From Phycisphaerales bacterium UBA7708 (GTDB lineage: Bacteria > Planctomycetota > Phycisphaerae > Sedimentisphaerales > Anaerohalosphaeraceae): DNA of 8,827 nt. The first letter of the stretch is position 1. The number at the start of each line of letters is the position of its first letter. The position numbers and the translations under genes are program-made. Where the stretch lies: positions 7,206 to 16,032 of the forward strand of contig DLFY01000279.1 of assembly GCA_002482415.1 (NCBI GenBank), given 5' to 3'. Positions 1 through 7,971 of the stretch are shown here, piece by piece. The notes beneath the pieces were generated by a model, which was given only the letters and a program-made list of their open reading frames with translations, was not told the origin of the DNA and did not search any database.

Positions 1-915
1 GATTCGCTTCGCGGCCCCTACGTTCCCTGGGACAAAAATCCCATCCTTGCATCACAGGACCTGCCGTCTGACCGACCCAATCCAATCACCTGCACCGGCC
101 ATGCCGACCTTGTACAGACACAGAAGGGTGACTGGTATGCTGTGTTCCTTGCCTGCCAGCCCTATCAGGCCGGTTTCTATAATACCGGCCGTCAGACATT
201 CATGCTGCCGGTTACCTGGGCCGACGGCTGGCCCGTCATCCTGCCGCCGAATACGCCGGTTCCGTTGACTGTAAAAAAGCCAAATCTGCCTTCGGGCAAG
301 GCCCCGGCGGTACCGTCCACCGGCAATATCCGTTTCACCGACAACTTTGATTCGGACACGCTGGGCTTTCGATGGATCGGCTTACGGGCTCCGGTTTCAA
401 AATGGTATGTTATATCCAAAACAGACAGATGTCTTTACCTTGAACCCCGCAGCGAACTTCTTTCGGGGCAGGGGAACCCCTCGTATCTGGCTGTGCGACA
501 GCAAAACAACGACTTTGCCTGTACTGTGACGCTGACGGCCCAGCCCGGGACAACGAATTGCATGGCCGGATTAGCCGCCTTTCAGAATGAAGGCCATTAT
601 TACGCCATCAATGTTAAAATAGACTCCGGCCGTCTCACCGAAATTTCTGTCGAACAGTCCGCCGGGACAGCAGGCCGCGGATTCCGTCGTAACGGCCAGC
701 AGCCGCAGCCTGAGATTTTGACCTCTCAGGCACTGCCTGACAATACGGCGTCTATTGACCTTAAGATCGAAGGGCAAGGTCCCCATATCCGCTTTTTCTG
801 CAAGACCGGCGGCGAGTTCACACCGCTTGGCCGGGATTTTCAATCTTCTTTCCTGAGTACCGATACCGCCGGTGGATTCCAGGGGGTGACGCTGGGCATG
901 TTTGCACACAAATAA
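1..915 (+). CDS. GH43 family glycosidase (beta-xylosidase/arabinofuranosidase type), C-terminal part, 5' end outside window
   Basis: The reading frame is open from base 1, so only the last 304 residues are visible. Residues 1-85 are the end of a GH43 five-bladed propeller: a GPY...NPIL stretch, then TGHADLVQT (about 32-40), WYAVFL, and the GRQTFMLPV-W-DGWP segment typical of GH43 beta-xylosidase-like enzymes. A proline-rich linker (about 86-105) leads into a concanavalin A-like domain (about 108-304) of the GH43 beta-xylosidase C-terminal type. It begins FTDNFDS, has an AGLAAF...HYYAIN core and ends in GGFQGVTLGMFA. By family the enzyme removes xylose or arabinose from xylo-oligosaccharides. 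The catalytic Asp/Glu residues lie upstream and cannot be checked, nor can a signal peptide. It precedes the second GH43 by 88 nt and is likely the same transcription unit. Substrate specificity is open; the family and domain assignment is firm. Confidence 0.88.
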   Translation, partial: DSLRGPYVPWDKNPILASQDLPSDRPNPITCTGHADLVQTQKGDWYAVFLACQPYQAGFYNTGRQTFMLPVTWADGWPVILPPNTPVPLTVKKPNLPSGKAPAVPSTGNIRFTDNFDSDTLGFRWIGLRAPVSKWYVISKTDRCLYLEPRSELLSGQGNPSYLAVRQQNNDFACTVTLTAQPGTTNCMAGLAAFQNEGHYYAINVKIDSGRLTEISVEQSAGTAGRGFRRNGQQPQPEILTSQALPDNTASIDLKIEGQGPHIRFFCKTGGEFTPLGRDFQSSFLSTDTAGGFQGVTLGMFAHK

Positions 916-991
916 GCAGAAGATTTCTTATGAAGAAAAACGAATTAAGGTTATGATATTATACCAAAATAAAGTGAAATTAAGTATGGAT

Positions 992-996
992 AGGAG
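992..996 (+). promoter_or_regulatory. Shine-Dalgarno site fixing the start of the second GH43
   Basis: AGGAG lies 7 nt before the ATG at 1004. An in-frame ATG exists at 902, but it lies inside the preceding gene and would add 34 polar residues in front of a clear signal peptide. The site therefore supports 1004 as the start. Confidence 0.75.
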
Positions 997-1003
997 ATCG
1001 AGT

Positions 1004-2323
1004 ATGAAACGATTTGTCTGCTGCGCAATGATCATTGCCTTCTATGGGATTGGTATGAATGATGGATTTGCGGATAATCCTTTGATTCTCGATCAATTTT
1101 CGGCAGATCCGACCGCACGCGTATTTGAAGGCAAAATATATGTTTATCCTTCGCATGATATTCCCGCCGCTCCGGGCAGGGGACGCGCCGGGTGGTTTGT
1201 CATGGAAGACTACCATGTTTTCTCATCCGGGAACCTGGTGGACTGGACGGATCATGGCGTCATTTTAAATCAGACCGATGTTCCCTGGCTTGAGCGAAAA
1301 TCCTTCGATATGTGGGCGCCGGACTGCGTTTTCAAAGATGGAAAGTATTATTTTTATTTTCCCGCTTCAGGCCGAATCGGTGTGGCTGTGGCAGACAAAC
1401 CCGAGGGACCCTATAAGCCGGAGGATAAGCCCATCAACGGTGTGCGAGGGATTGACCCCTGTGTTTTTATTGATAACGATGGAAAGGCTTATCTGTATTA
1501 TTCGATGAATCGCATATTCGCGGCCCGGCTCAAAGACAATATGCTGGAACTGGATTCCGAACCCCAGGTGATCGCAAATCTCCCTCAGAAAGGACTGATT
1601 GAAGGCCCCTTTGTATTTGAACGGAACGGCATTTATTATTTGACCTATCCGCATGTACAGAATAAAACGGAACGGCTCGAATATGCGACCAGCACCAGTC
1701 CGATGGGGCCTTTTGAACATAAAGGAGTTATCATGGATGAATCGCCCAGCGGCTGCTGGACCAATCATCATTCCATCGTGGAATACAAAGGGCAATGGTA
1801 TTTGTTTTATCATGACAAAGATTTGTCCCCGGACTTTGATAAAAACAGGGCGATCAGGGCGGATTATCTTTCCTTCAATGAAGATGGCACCATTCGGAAA
1901 GTGACTCCGACCCTGCGCGGTGTGGGGATTGCTGATGCGTCCAAAGAAATACAGATGGACAGGTATAGTGCCGTCAGTCCCGACGGCGTAACGGTTGATT
2001 TTGTGGATTCAAACCAAAAACAAAAGGGCTGGAAGGCCGTTTTGGCGGCGCAGAATGCCTGGGTGCAGTACAACGACGTTGATTTCGGCGAGCACAAATG
2101 GACTTCGGTCCGGGTCAAAGCCGCATCGCAGACAGGCGGTATGGTTGAGATTCGGATTGACAATGTCGATGGACCGTTGGCTGCCCAGGTCGAGATTCCG
2201 CAAAACAGGGATTGGTCGATTGTCAAATCCGGGCTTGTGAAGAGTTCTTCCGGCGTTCACAACCTGGTTGTGAAGCTCAACGATGCAAAAAATGTCGAGA
2301 TTGATTGGATACAATTTGAATAA
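1004..2323 (+). CDS. Secreted GH43 glycosidase with C-terminal CBM6-like domain (xylosidase/arabinofuranosidase)
   Basis: This is a 439-residue exported enzyme. Residues 1-23 look like a signal peptide (MKR, a hydrophobic core, then GFA before DNP). The GH43 propeller spans about 25-310, and the expected inverting triad can be placed: D35 (ADPTARVF, general base), D151 (GIDPCVF, pKa modulator) and E200 (LIEGPFVF, general acid). Other family features are MWAPDCVFKDGKYYFYFP (about 103-120) and NHHSIVEYKGQWYLFYHD (about 254-271). Residues about 317-439 look like a CBM6 beta-sandwich: a WVQYNDVDFG strand, a repeated V-I-R-D pattern and the ending VEIDWIQFE. The likely role is removing arabinose or xylose from xylan fragments while bound to the chain. 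Its family neighbours include both xylosidases and arabinofuranosidases, so specificity is unresolved. The start at 1004 is chosen from the SD site and signal peptide. The GH67 gene follows after 15 nt, so the two are probably co-transcribed. Confidence 0.9.
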   Translation: MKRFVCCAMIIAFYGIGMNDGFADNPLILDQFSADPTARVFEGKIYVYPSHDIPAAPGRGRAGWFVMEDYHVFSSGNLVDWTDHGVILNQTDVPWLERKSFDMWAPDCVFKDGKYYFYFPASGRIGVAVADKPEGPYKPEDKPINGVRGIDPCVFIDNDGKAYLYYSMNRIFAARLKDNMLELDSEPQVIANLPQKGLIEGPFVFERNGIYYLTYPHVQNKTERLEYATSTSPMGPFEHKGVIMDESPSGCWTNHHSIVEYKGQWYLFYHDKDLSPDFDKNRAIRADYLSFNEDGTIRKVTPTLRGVGIADASKEIQMDRYSAVSPDGVTVDFVDSNQKQKGWKAVLAAQNAWVQYNDVDFGEHKWTSVRVKAASQTGGMVEIRIDNVDGPLAAQVEIPQNRDWSIVKSGLVKSSSGVHNLVVKLNDAKNVEIDWIQFE

Positions 2324-2338
2324 GAGAGTCGGTTCAAT

Positions 2339-4444
2339 ATGACGCATAAAACAGGTCACAGTATGCTGCATAAAATGATATCTATTTTTGTCTTGTGGGG
2401 ACTGTGGGGCAGTTTTGTCCGGGCTGAAGACGGGTATCGGTTGTGGCTTCGCTACGAACCGATTACGGATTCCAGATGTCTTGAGCAGTATAGAAAGTCC
2501 GTCGTACAAATCGTGCTGCCCAAATCGTTTCAAGACGGTAATGTCGTCAGGCAGGAACTTCAGTCCGGTCTGTCCGGACTTCTTGGAATTGAACCGTCTG
2601 CTTTTACTGAGGATATATTGCATGACGGAGCACTGGTGATTGCATCAGCAGACACGGCCGGCTTGATAAGTGAAGTCATTAAATCCTCGGATCTGGAATC
2701 GTGCGGCCCTGAAGGCTTTCTGATCCGGTCGACGAAAATCAAGGGGTACTCGGCCACCGTGATTGCCGGTAAAACACGTCCAGGGGTGATCTACGGCGTA
2801 TTTCATTTCCTGCGGCTGATGCAAACCCTTCAGCCAATAGATGCTCTGGACATCATGGAACAGCCTGCACTTCAGTTGCGGTTAATGAATCATTGGGATA
2901 ACCTGAATGGAACGATTGAACGCGGTTACGCCGGACGCTCGCTGTGGCAATGGAACGAATTGCCCGGAACACTCAGCCCTCGCTATACGGATTATGCCCG
3001 GGCGTGTGCCTCGATTGGCATAAACGGCTCAGTCATCAATAACGTCAATGCCGATCTTCGCATCCTTTCATCGGAATATCTTCGAAAAGTCGCCGCGATA
3101 GCTGACCTGTGGCGTCCCTTTGGCGTGCGTATGTATCTGAGTGTCAACTTCGCCTCGCCGATGCGGCTGGGAGGCCTGCCGACTGCCGACCCGCTGAATC
3201 CGGATGTGATGACCTGGTGGAAGACAAAGGCCGACGAAATTTACAGCCTGATTCCTGATTTCGGCGGCTTTCTGGTCAAGGCCGACTCCGAGGGACAACC
3301 CGGCCCGAAAACGTATGGACGCACGCATGCCCAGGGTGCCAATCTGCTGGCCGACGCCCTTGCCCCCCACAAGGGCATCGTGATGTGGCGAGCCTTTGTT
3401 TATGACGCGGATGTCGATCCGGATCGTGCCAAACGTGCCTGGCTGGAGTTTACACGGCTGGACGGACAATTTCGCCCCAACGTCGTGATTCAGGTAAAAA
3501 ACGGCCCCATTGATTTTCAGCCGCGTGAACCCTTCCATCCGTTGTTTGGCGCGATGAAGCAGACCCCGGTAATCGCCGAAATCCAGGCCACGCAGGAGTA
3601 TCTGGGGCAGGCCAGGCATCTGGTTTATCACGGTCCGATGTGGAAGGAATTTCTGGATTCCGATACGTATGCCAAAGGTCAGGGTTCGACCGTGGCCCGT
3701 GTGCTGGCCGGAAAAGTGCATCCGTTTCGCATGACTGGAATGGTATCCGTAACCAACCCCGGCCTTGACACCAACTGGTGCGGCCACCATTTTTCGCAAT
3801 CGAATTGGTATGCGTTTGGCCGACTCGCGTGGAATCCGGAGTTGTCCGCCGAAACGATTGCCGAGGAATGGACGCGGATGACTTTTACCAATGACAAGAA
3901 AAGCGCTGCTGTCATTCTCGCGATGATGATGGGGTCGCACGAAACCTTTGTCAACTATACAATGCCCCTCGGGCTGCACCATCTGATCGGCGGGGACCAT
4001 TATGCCCCCATGCCCTGGAACGATCGCGCCCCCAGAGCAGACTGGACCGCAACCTATTATCATCAGGCGTCTGCAGATGGCATCGGTTTTGATCGGACAC
4101 GACGGGGCACCAACGCCGTTGATCAATACTTTCCGCCGGTCTGCGACGTGTTTAACGACATTTCGACATGTCCGGAAAAATTTCTTCTCTGGTTTCACCG
4201 CTGCCCATGGGACTACCGCATGAAGTCAGGCAGGACGTTGTGGGAGGAACTATGCGCCAGGTATCGGCAGGGGGCCGCACAGGCTGCTGCATTGCAGAAG
4301 ACATGGCAATCGCTGGATGGAAAGATCGATTCGCGTCGGCATCAGGACGTTGCCGATCGCCTGGCAATTCAGGCTGCGGATGCCGAAAAATGGTGTGAAC
4401 AGATTTTAGCGTATTTCGGGCGTTACGCTGAAACAAAGGATTGA
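2339..4444 (+). CDS. Exported GH67 alpha-glucuronidase
   Basis: This 701-residue enzyme has the family's usual length and all three GH67 regions: N-terminal domain (about 31-165, opening EDGYRLWLRY), catalytic barrel (about 175-480, with HWDNLNGTIERGYAGRSLW) and C-terminal helical domain (about 480-700, with GLHHLIGGDHYAPMPW and DRTRRGTNAVDQY). It removes (4-O-methyl)glucuronic acid from the non-reducing terminal xylose of xylo-oligosaccharides. E318 (KADSEGQPGP) fits the general acid. D392 (IDFQ) and E420 (ATQEYLG) fit the catalytic base pair; their spacings of 74 and 28 residues nearly match those known for Cellvibrio GlcA67A (E292/D365/E393). A hydrophobic N-terminus (VRA before ED) indicates export. 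ATG 2339 follows GAGAG at moderate spacing. ATG 2363 (AGG 7 nt upstream) would give 693 residues and a more standard signal peptide, so the start is uncertain by 8 residues. The family assignment is very secure. Confidence 0.96.
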   Translation: MTHKTGHSMLHKMISIFVLWGLWGSFVRAEDGYRLWLRYEPITDSRCLEQYRKSVVQIVLPKSFQDGNVVRQELQSGLSGLLGIEPSAFTEDILHDGALVIASADTAGLISEVIKSSDLESCGPEGFLIRSTKIKGYSATVIAGKTRPGVIYGVFHFLRLMQTLQPIDALDIMEQPALQLRLMNHWDNLNGTIERGYAGRSLWQWNELPGTLSPRYTDYARACASIGINGSVINNVNADLRILSSEYLRKVAAIADLWRPFGVRMYLSVNFASPMRLGGLPTADPLNPDVMTWWKTKADEIYSLIPDFGGFLVKADSEGQPGPKTYGRTHAQGANLLADALAPHKGIVMWRAFVYDADVDPDRAKRAWLEFTRLDGQFRPNVVIQVKNGPIDFQPREPFHPLFGAMKQTPVIAEIQATQEYLGQARHLVYHGPMWKEFLDSDTYAKGQGSTVARVLAGKVHPFRMTGMVSVTNPGLDTNWCGHHFSQSNWYAFGRLAWNPELSAETIAEEWTRMTFTNDKKSAAVILAMMMGSHETFVNYTMPLGLHHLIGGDHYAPMPWNDRAPRADWTATYYHQASADGIGFDRTRRGTNAVDQYFPPVCDVFNDISTCPEKFLLWFHRCPWDYRMKSGRTLWEELCARYRQGAAQAAALQKTWQSLDGKIDSRRHQDVADRLAIQAADAEKWCEQILAYFGRYAETKD

Positions 4445-4491
4445 TTGTGGTTTCAATAGAATCAACAGCTTTCGTAAACAGGATTTGAGTT

Positions 4492-5640
4492 ATGAAAAAA
4501 ATGCTATTATTCGGTATGACTTGCCTTTTGGGGACAGGGACGCTGACGGCCTCGGCCGGCACGGAGGCTTCCTTGAAAGAGGCCTATAAAGATGCGTTTC
4601 GTGTGGGCTGTGCGGTGAATACGGCCATAGTCTCCGGCAGCGATAAAGTCTCCCGGCAAATCGTGATGGATCAGTTCAATTCCATTACGGCCGAAAATGA
4701 GATGAAAGCCGAGACGGTCAATCCAAAGCCGGGTGTCTATCATTTTGGTCCTGCCGATCAGATCGTGGAATTTGCCGAAAAACACGGGATGTTCCTGATC
4801 GGTCATACCCTGATCTGGCATAATCAGACGCCCCAGTGGTTTTTTCAGGACGCCGGCGGCAATCCCAATACCCGGCAGGCCCAGATTGAGCGTATGCGCA
4901 GTCATATCCAGGCTGTGGCAGGGCGCTATGCGGGACGGGTTGACGCATGGGATGTGGTCAATGAGGTTATTGACAACGACGGCTCCTATCGTTCCACCGC
5001 GTGGATCAAGACCATCGGTAATGGTGATGAGATGGTAAAACTGGCATTCCGGTTTGCCGCCGAATACGCACCTGATGCGGAACTCTATTATAATGATTTT
5101 AATGCATGGCGACCGGCGAAAAGAGATGGTATCGTGCGCATGGTCAAGATGCTGCAGGCCGAAGGAATTCGGATCGACGGCATCGGCATCCAGGGCCACT
5201 GGGGACTTAACTATCCCAAAACCGAGTACATTGAAGCGGCGATTGATGCGTATGCGGCCCTGGGAGTCAAGGTCATGATTACCGAACTGGATGTGGATGT
5301 CTTACCGTTGACCCGGGAAGGGCAGGTCATCGGCCAGGTTATGGCCGACCCGCAATTTCAGCTCGAAGAGTTCAAGACCTACCTGGACCCCTATGCCCGC
5401 GGGCTTCCTGATGCTGTGCTGCGGCAGCTCGCCGACCGGTATGCCGAATTATTTGGGATATTTTACCGGAAACGGGATAAAATCGATCGCGTCACGCTGT
5501 GGGGTGTCCATGATGACATGTCGTGGAAGAATGATTATCCGGTCCCGGGAAGGACCAATTATCCTTTATTGTTCGATAGAAACAGACAATCCAAGCCGGC
5601 GTTTGATGCGGTCCTGAAAGTGCCGTCTCAGGCAAAATAG
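4492..5640 (+). CDS. Secreted GH10 endo-beta-1,4-xylanase
   Basis: This 382-residue protein is a signal peptide (about 1-22, ending ASA) followed by a single GH10 barrel with no carbohydrate-binding module. It cuts the beta-1,4-xylan backbone with retention of configuration. The acid/base is E158 in WDVVNEV and the nucleophile is E265 in ITELDVDV. Other family marks are FNSITAENEMK (about 62-72), HTLIWHNQTPQWF (about 105-117), NDFNAW (about 201-206), GIQGHWGL (about 232-239) and a late TLWGVHDDMSW. A roughly 50-residue stretch after the nucleophile (about 271-325) lengthens the loop before the last strands; comparable insertions occur in many environmental GH10 enzymes. AGGA (4480-4483) sits 8 nt before the ATG. 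The gap to the GH67 gene is 47 nt with no visible terminator. GH10 products carry terminal decorations that GH67 can attack, which fits the neighbour. Confidence 0.96.
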   Translation: MKKMLLFGMTCLLGTGTLTASAGTEASLKEAYKDAFRVGCAVNTAIVSGSDKVSRQIVMDQFNSITAENEMKAETVNPKPGVYHFGPADQIVEFAEKHGMFLIGHTLIWHNQTPQWFFQDAGGNPNTRQAQIERMRSHIQAVAGRYAGRVDAWDVVNEVIDNDGSYRSTAWIKTIGNGDEMVKLAFRFAAEYAPDAELYYNDFNAWRPAKRDGIVRMVKMLQAEGIRIDGIGIQGHWGLNYPKTEYIEAAIDAYAALGVKVMITELDVDVLPLTREGQVIGQVMADPQFQLEEFKTYLDPYARGLPDAVLRQLADRYAELFGIFYRKRDKIDRVTLWGVHDDMSWKNDYPVPGRTNYPLLFDRNRQSKPAFDAVLKVPSQAK

Positions 5641-5642
5641 CT

Positions 5643-5673
5643 CCCGTGTTCAGCCTTCGGGGAATGAAACGGG
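5643..5673 (+). other. Intergenic hairpin with UUCG tetraloop
   Basis: In the gap between the GH10 and GH8 genes, CCCGT (5643-5647) pairs with ACGGG (5669-5673), TTC (5649-5651) with GAA (5666-5668), and an inner CC-TTCG-GG (5654-5661) forms a classic stable tetraloop. No T-run follows, so it is not a standard intrinsic terminator. It may be a transcript-stability or processing element, or chance. Confidence 0.35.
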
Positions 5674-5715
5674 CATAATGAGTGCGTTAATACCGATTCA
5701 GAAAGGATCAGATAG

Positions 5716-7017
5716 ATGAACAAAGCAATGTATCTCTTGATGTTTGTGACGTTATGCTATGCCGCGACGGGAGCTTCCGACCCAAACCGTATTCAGGATG
5801 TCAGTGATCCCCGCGGAACGATGAAACCCTGGGATAAAGGCGCATGGGAAACCGGAAAATATCGCAATGTATTCCTGGAGGCCGGGTATAAACAGCAGGA
5901 CATTGATGCCAAACTGGCGAAGGCATATCACGATCTCTTTGAAGGCCCCAACCGGGTCTACTTCGAAGTGGGTGACGATATGGCTTATGTGTCTGACATC
6001 AAAAACCGCGACGCACGCACCGAGGGCCTTTCCTACGGTATGATGGTGGCGGTGCAATTGAACAAAAAGGAAGTCTTCGACCGATTATGGCGATGGACTG
6101 TTAAATATATGCAGCATCAGGAAGGCCCGCGGGAAGCCTATTTTGCCTGGTCGGTGGATCCCAAAACAGGACGACAAAATTCACCGGGATCCGCGTCGGA
6201 CGGTGAATTATACTTCGTTACCGCGTTGTTGTTTGCCTCAAATCGCTGGGGCAATGATACAGGCATTGACTATTATGCCCAGGCCCGGCGCATCCTGGAT
6301 GCCATGTGGAGCAAGGATGGCACCGGCGGCATCCGAAACATCATCAACACCGAACACAAAATGATTACCTTTGTTCCGGAAGGCCGAGGGTACAATTGGA
6401 CAGATCCGTCTTACCATGTACCGGCCTTTTTTGAAATCTGGGCCGAGTACGCCAAAGACGGCCATGAAGCGTTCTATCGCGAGTGTGCCGAAATTTCCAG
6501 GCAGTTCCTGCATAAAGCCTGTCACCCTCAAACAGGTCTGACCCCGGACTATGCGAACTTTGACGGCACGCCTCTTCCGGGGAGAATGAGTGCGTTCGGT
6601 TTCGATTCCTGGCGAGTCCCCATGAATATTGCCATGGACTATTCCTGGTATGCCAAAGACAAAGCCTGGCAGCAGGAGTATTGCAGACGCATTCAGAACT
6701 TCCTGTTCGCCCGGGGCATGGACACGTTTGAGGATCAGTTCAATGTGGATGGAACCGCCCGTGAAAATATCATGGGCGCCGGCGGGTATCGCACGCTGCG
6801 CCATTCCCTGGGATGGGTCAGCACAACGGCCGCAGCCTCCATCATGGGCACGCAGGCCAAAAGCTGGAAATTTGTCGATGCCATCTGGAATGCGAAGCTG
6901 GAACCTTACAAGGACGGCTATTTTGATCCGTATTACGATGGACTTCTATACCTGTTCAGCCTGATGCATCTCAGCGGCAATTACCAGATTATCAAGCCGG
7001 CCCCGATGGAACCCTAA
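5716..7017 (+). CDS. Exported GH8 reducing-end xylose-releasing exo-oligoxylanase (Rex-type)
   Basis: This 433-residue protein has a signal peptide (about 1-20, ATGA before SDP) and an (alpha/alpha)6 barrel of family GH8. Rex enzymes release single xylose units from the reducing end of xylo-oligosaccharides by inversion. E103 in RTEGLSYGMM fits the general acid, D162 in SASDGELYF the conserved substrate-distorting Asp, and D297 in GFDSWRVPMN the base. Their spacings (59 and 194 residues) are close to those of Bacillus halodurans Rex (E70/D128/D263). GH8 also contains cellulases, chitosanases and endo-xylanases. The DSWR context, the Rex-like spacing and the xylan neighbours favour Rex, but an endo-acting GH8 xylanase is not excluded. 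AAAGGA (5702-5707) lies 8 nt before the ATG. The gap to the GH10 gene is 75 nt. It is the last gene of the hydrolase run. The signal peptide is notable because the well-studied Bacillus Rex is considered intracellular. Confidence 0.9.
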   Translation: MNKAMYLLMFVTLCYAATGASDPNRIQDVSDPRGTMKPWDKGAWETGKYRNVFLEAGYKQQDIDAKLAKAYHDLFEGPNRVYFEVGDDMAYVSDIKNRDARTEGLSYGMMVAVQLNKKEVFDRLWRWTVKYMQHQEGPREAYFAWSVDPKTGRQNSPGSASDGELYFVTALLFASNRWGNDTGIDYYAQARRILDAMWSKDGTGGIRNIINTEHKMITFVPEGRGYNWTDPSYHVPAFFEIWAEYAKDGHEAFYRECAEISRQFLHKACHPQTGLTPDYANFDGTPLPGRMSAFGFDSWRVPMNIAMDYSWYAKDKAWQQEYCRRIQNFLFARGMDTFEDQFNVDGTARENIMGAGGYRTLRHSLGWVSTTAAASIMGTQAKSWKFVDAIWNAKLEPYKDGYFDPYYDGLLYLFSLMHLSGNYQIIKPAPMEP

Positions 7018-7131
7018 CGGACAGCCGCCGGCATGATACTACGGTGATATAAGGCCGGCTGGATCCTGTGACTGCGCGCGGCCTATACACAGCCCGCCGC
7101 CGCCGCGGAATCATCATAGCCGTTGGCTATA
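7018..7131. other. Gap between convergent genes
   Basis: This 114-bp spacer lies between the hydrolase operon and the regulator. It contains a GC-rich stretch (CCGCCGCCGCCGCGG, about 7094-7107), a GCCGGC pair (7027-7032 and 7054-7059) that could form a long-loop hairpin, and the better hairpin listed separately. No coding sequence is apparent. Confidence 0.6.
7116..7130. terminator. Possible weak bidirectional terminator hairpin
   Basis: ATAGCC-GTT-GGCTAT is a perfect 6-bp stem with a 3-nt loop, placed just after the stop codon of the - strand regulator and about 100 nt after the last hydrolase gene. On the + strand it is followed by an interrupted T-rich stretch (TTCTTTT, 7137-7143); on the - strand no T-run follows. 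Position supports a terminator, but the weak T-tract makes this tentative. Confidence 0.35.
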
Positions 7132-7971
7132 TCAGGTTCTTTTCCTGACAGCCGTTGGTGAACAGCCGCGATATTTCTTGTAAAGCCTTGAGAAGTAGTA
7201 TGGGTCGCTGTATCCAAGGCGATGAGCGACTTCTTTGACGGTCATTTCGGGGTTTTTCCGCAGGAACTGGTCGGCTTTGTCCATTTTAAAGTCAATTTGA
7301 AACCGCTTGAAGCCTTTGCCTGTCATTTTTTTAAATTTATGCGACAGGCTCGACTTGCTCTGCAGCAATAATCTGGAAGCTTCGGTAAGGTCCAGTTTTT
7401 CCTCGATACGGGATTGCAAATAGGTAATCAGCGGGGTGATTGATTTATTCCCATACATTTCCACCATGTGGCGGTACAGAATGTGATCGACCAGGACGGA
7501 AAACAATTTTAAGATATGCTTCGCTTTTTCTTCTGAGAAGCAGGGCGTTTCCCTGAAGGCCTCTTCAATGTCCGAGGTGCCGTATTTTTTTTGCCACTGC
7601 GTTTGAATTGTGCTGCTGAGTCCTTTTTCTTCGGTGCGAAATTGTCCGACCATCAGAAAACCGCTGAGGTCTTCATCGATATAAATCGGAGTAATCGCCT
7701 CCGTCATCCCGCCGTGACACTGGTACTGGATCATCGTTTTCTTCTCGACGGCTCTGCGTCTCATCTTCTGATCCAGGTCCAGGCAGGTCTGTTCCCGGCC
7801 CAGGCCGGTACGCAGGAGGGTGCAGTACCGGCATAAGCCCTTTTTTTTCCCCACTTTAAGTTCCGTTCCATCGGTCGAAAAGAAGGCGATGCGGATGTCA
7901 AACAGGTCGGTAAAGATATCCAGAATTTCCTGAACTTCATTGCGAAAAATATATTTTATCGGGTACTTCAT
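7132..7971 (-). CDS. AraC-family transcriptional regulator with N-terminal PocR sensory domain
   Basis: This is a 279-residue one-component regulator. Residues about 5-165 match the PocR ligand-binding domain (a PAS-like fold named after the propanediol regulator): helix VQEILDIFTDLFDIRIAFFSTDG, cysteines C47, C50 and C63, then QCHGGMTEAITPIYIDEDLSGFLMVGQF, with C85 in the CHGG motif. Residues about 180-279 are an AraC DNA-binding domain with two helix-turn-helix motifs (about 194-217 and 243-267; second includes VKEVAHRLGYSDPYYFSRLYKKY). It probably senses a small metabolite and activates nearby promoters. It is convergent with the xylan genes and divergent from the UroD-like gene; the shared upstream gap holds tandem repeats that fit an AraC operator. 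The start is fixed downstream of an in-frame TGA only 6 nt before the ATG. GAGGA abuts the ATG with no spacer, and a TATAAT lies 7 nt upstream. The ligand is unknown. Confidence 0.92.
   Translation of the reverse strand: MKYPIKYIFRNEVQEILDIFTDLFDIRIAFFSTDGTELKVGKKKGLCRYCTLLRTGLGREQTCLDLDQKMRRRAVEKKTMIQYQCHGGMTEAITPIYIDEDLSGFLMVGQFRTEEKGLSSTIQTQWQKKYGTSDIEEAFRETPCFSEEKAKHILKLFSVLVDHILYRHMVEMYGNKSITPLITYLQSRIEEKLDLTEASRLLLQSKSSLSHKFKKMTGKGFKRFQIDFKMDKADQFLRKNPEMTVKEVAHRLGYSDPYYFSRLYKKYRGCSPTAVRKRT

Noticed and set aside
986..992. ATGGATA resembling one end of the operator repeat, upstream of the second GH43
   Set aside because: Only 7 bases match; the rest of the 20-bp consensus is absent and there is no second copy, so chance is likely.
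902..1003. Upstream ATG at 902 as start of the second GH43
   Set aside because: It overlaps the previous gene, has no SD site and adds a polar extension before the signal peptide; ATG 1004 has AGGAG at 7 nt.
3068..4198. 376-codon open frame on the - strand
   Set aside because: It lies antisense to the GH67 gene, whose family motifs and catalytic residues are intact. The antisense translation shows no recognisable domain and has the composition of a shadow frame.
6238..6804. 188-codon open frame on the - strand
   Set aside because: Antisense to the GH8 gene, with no family resemblance; a shadow of a well-supported gene.
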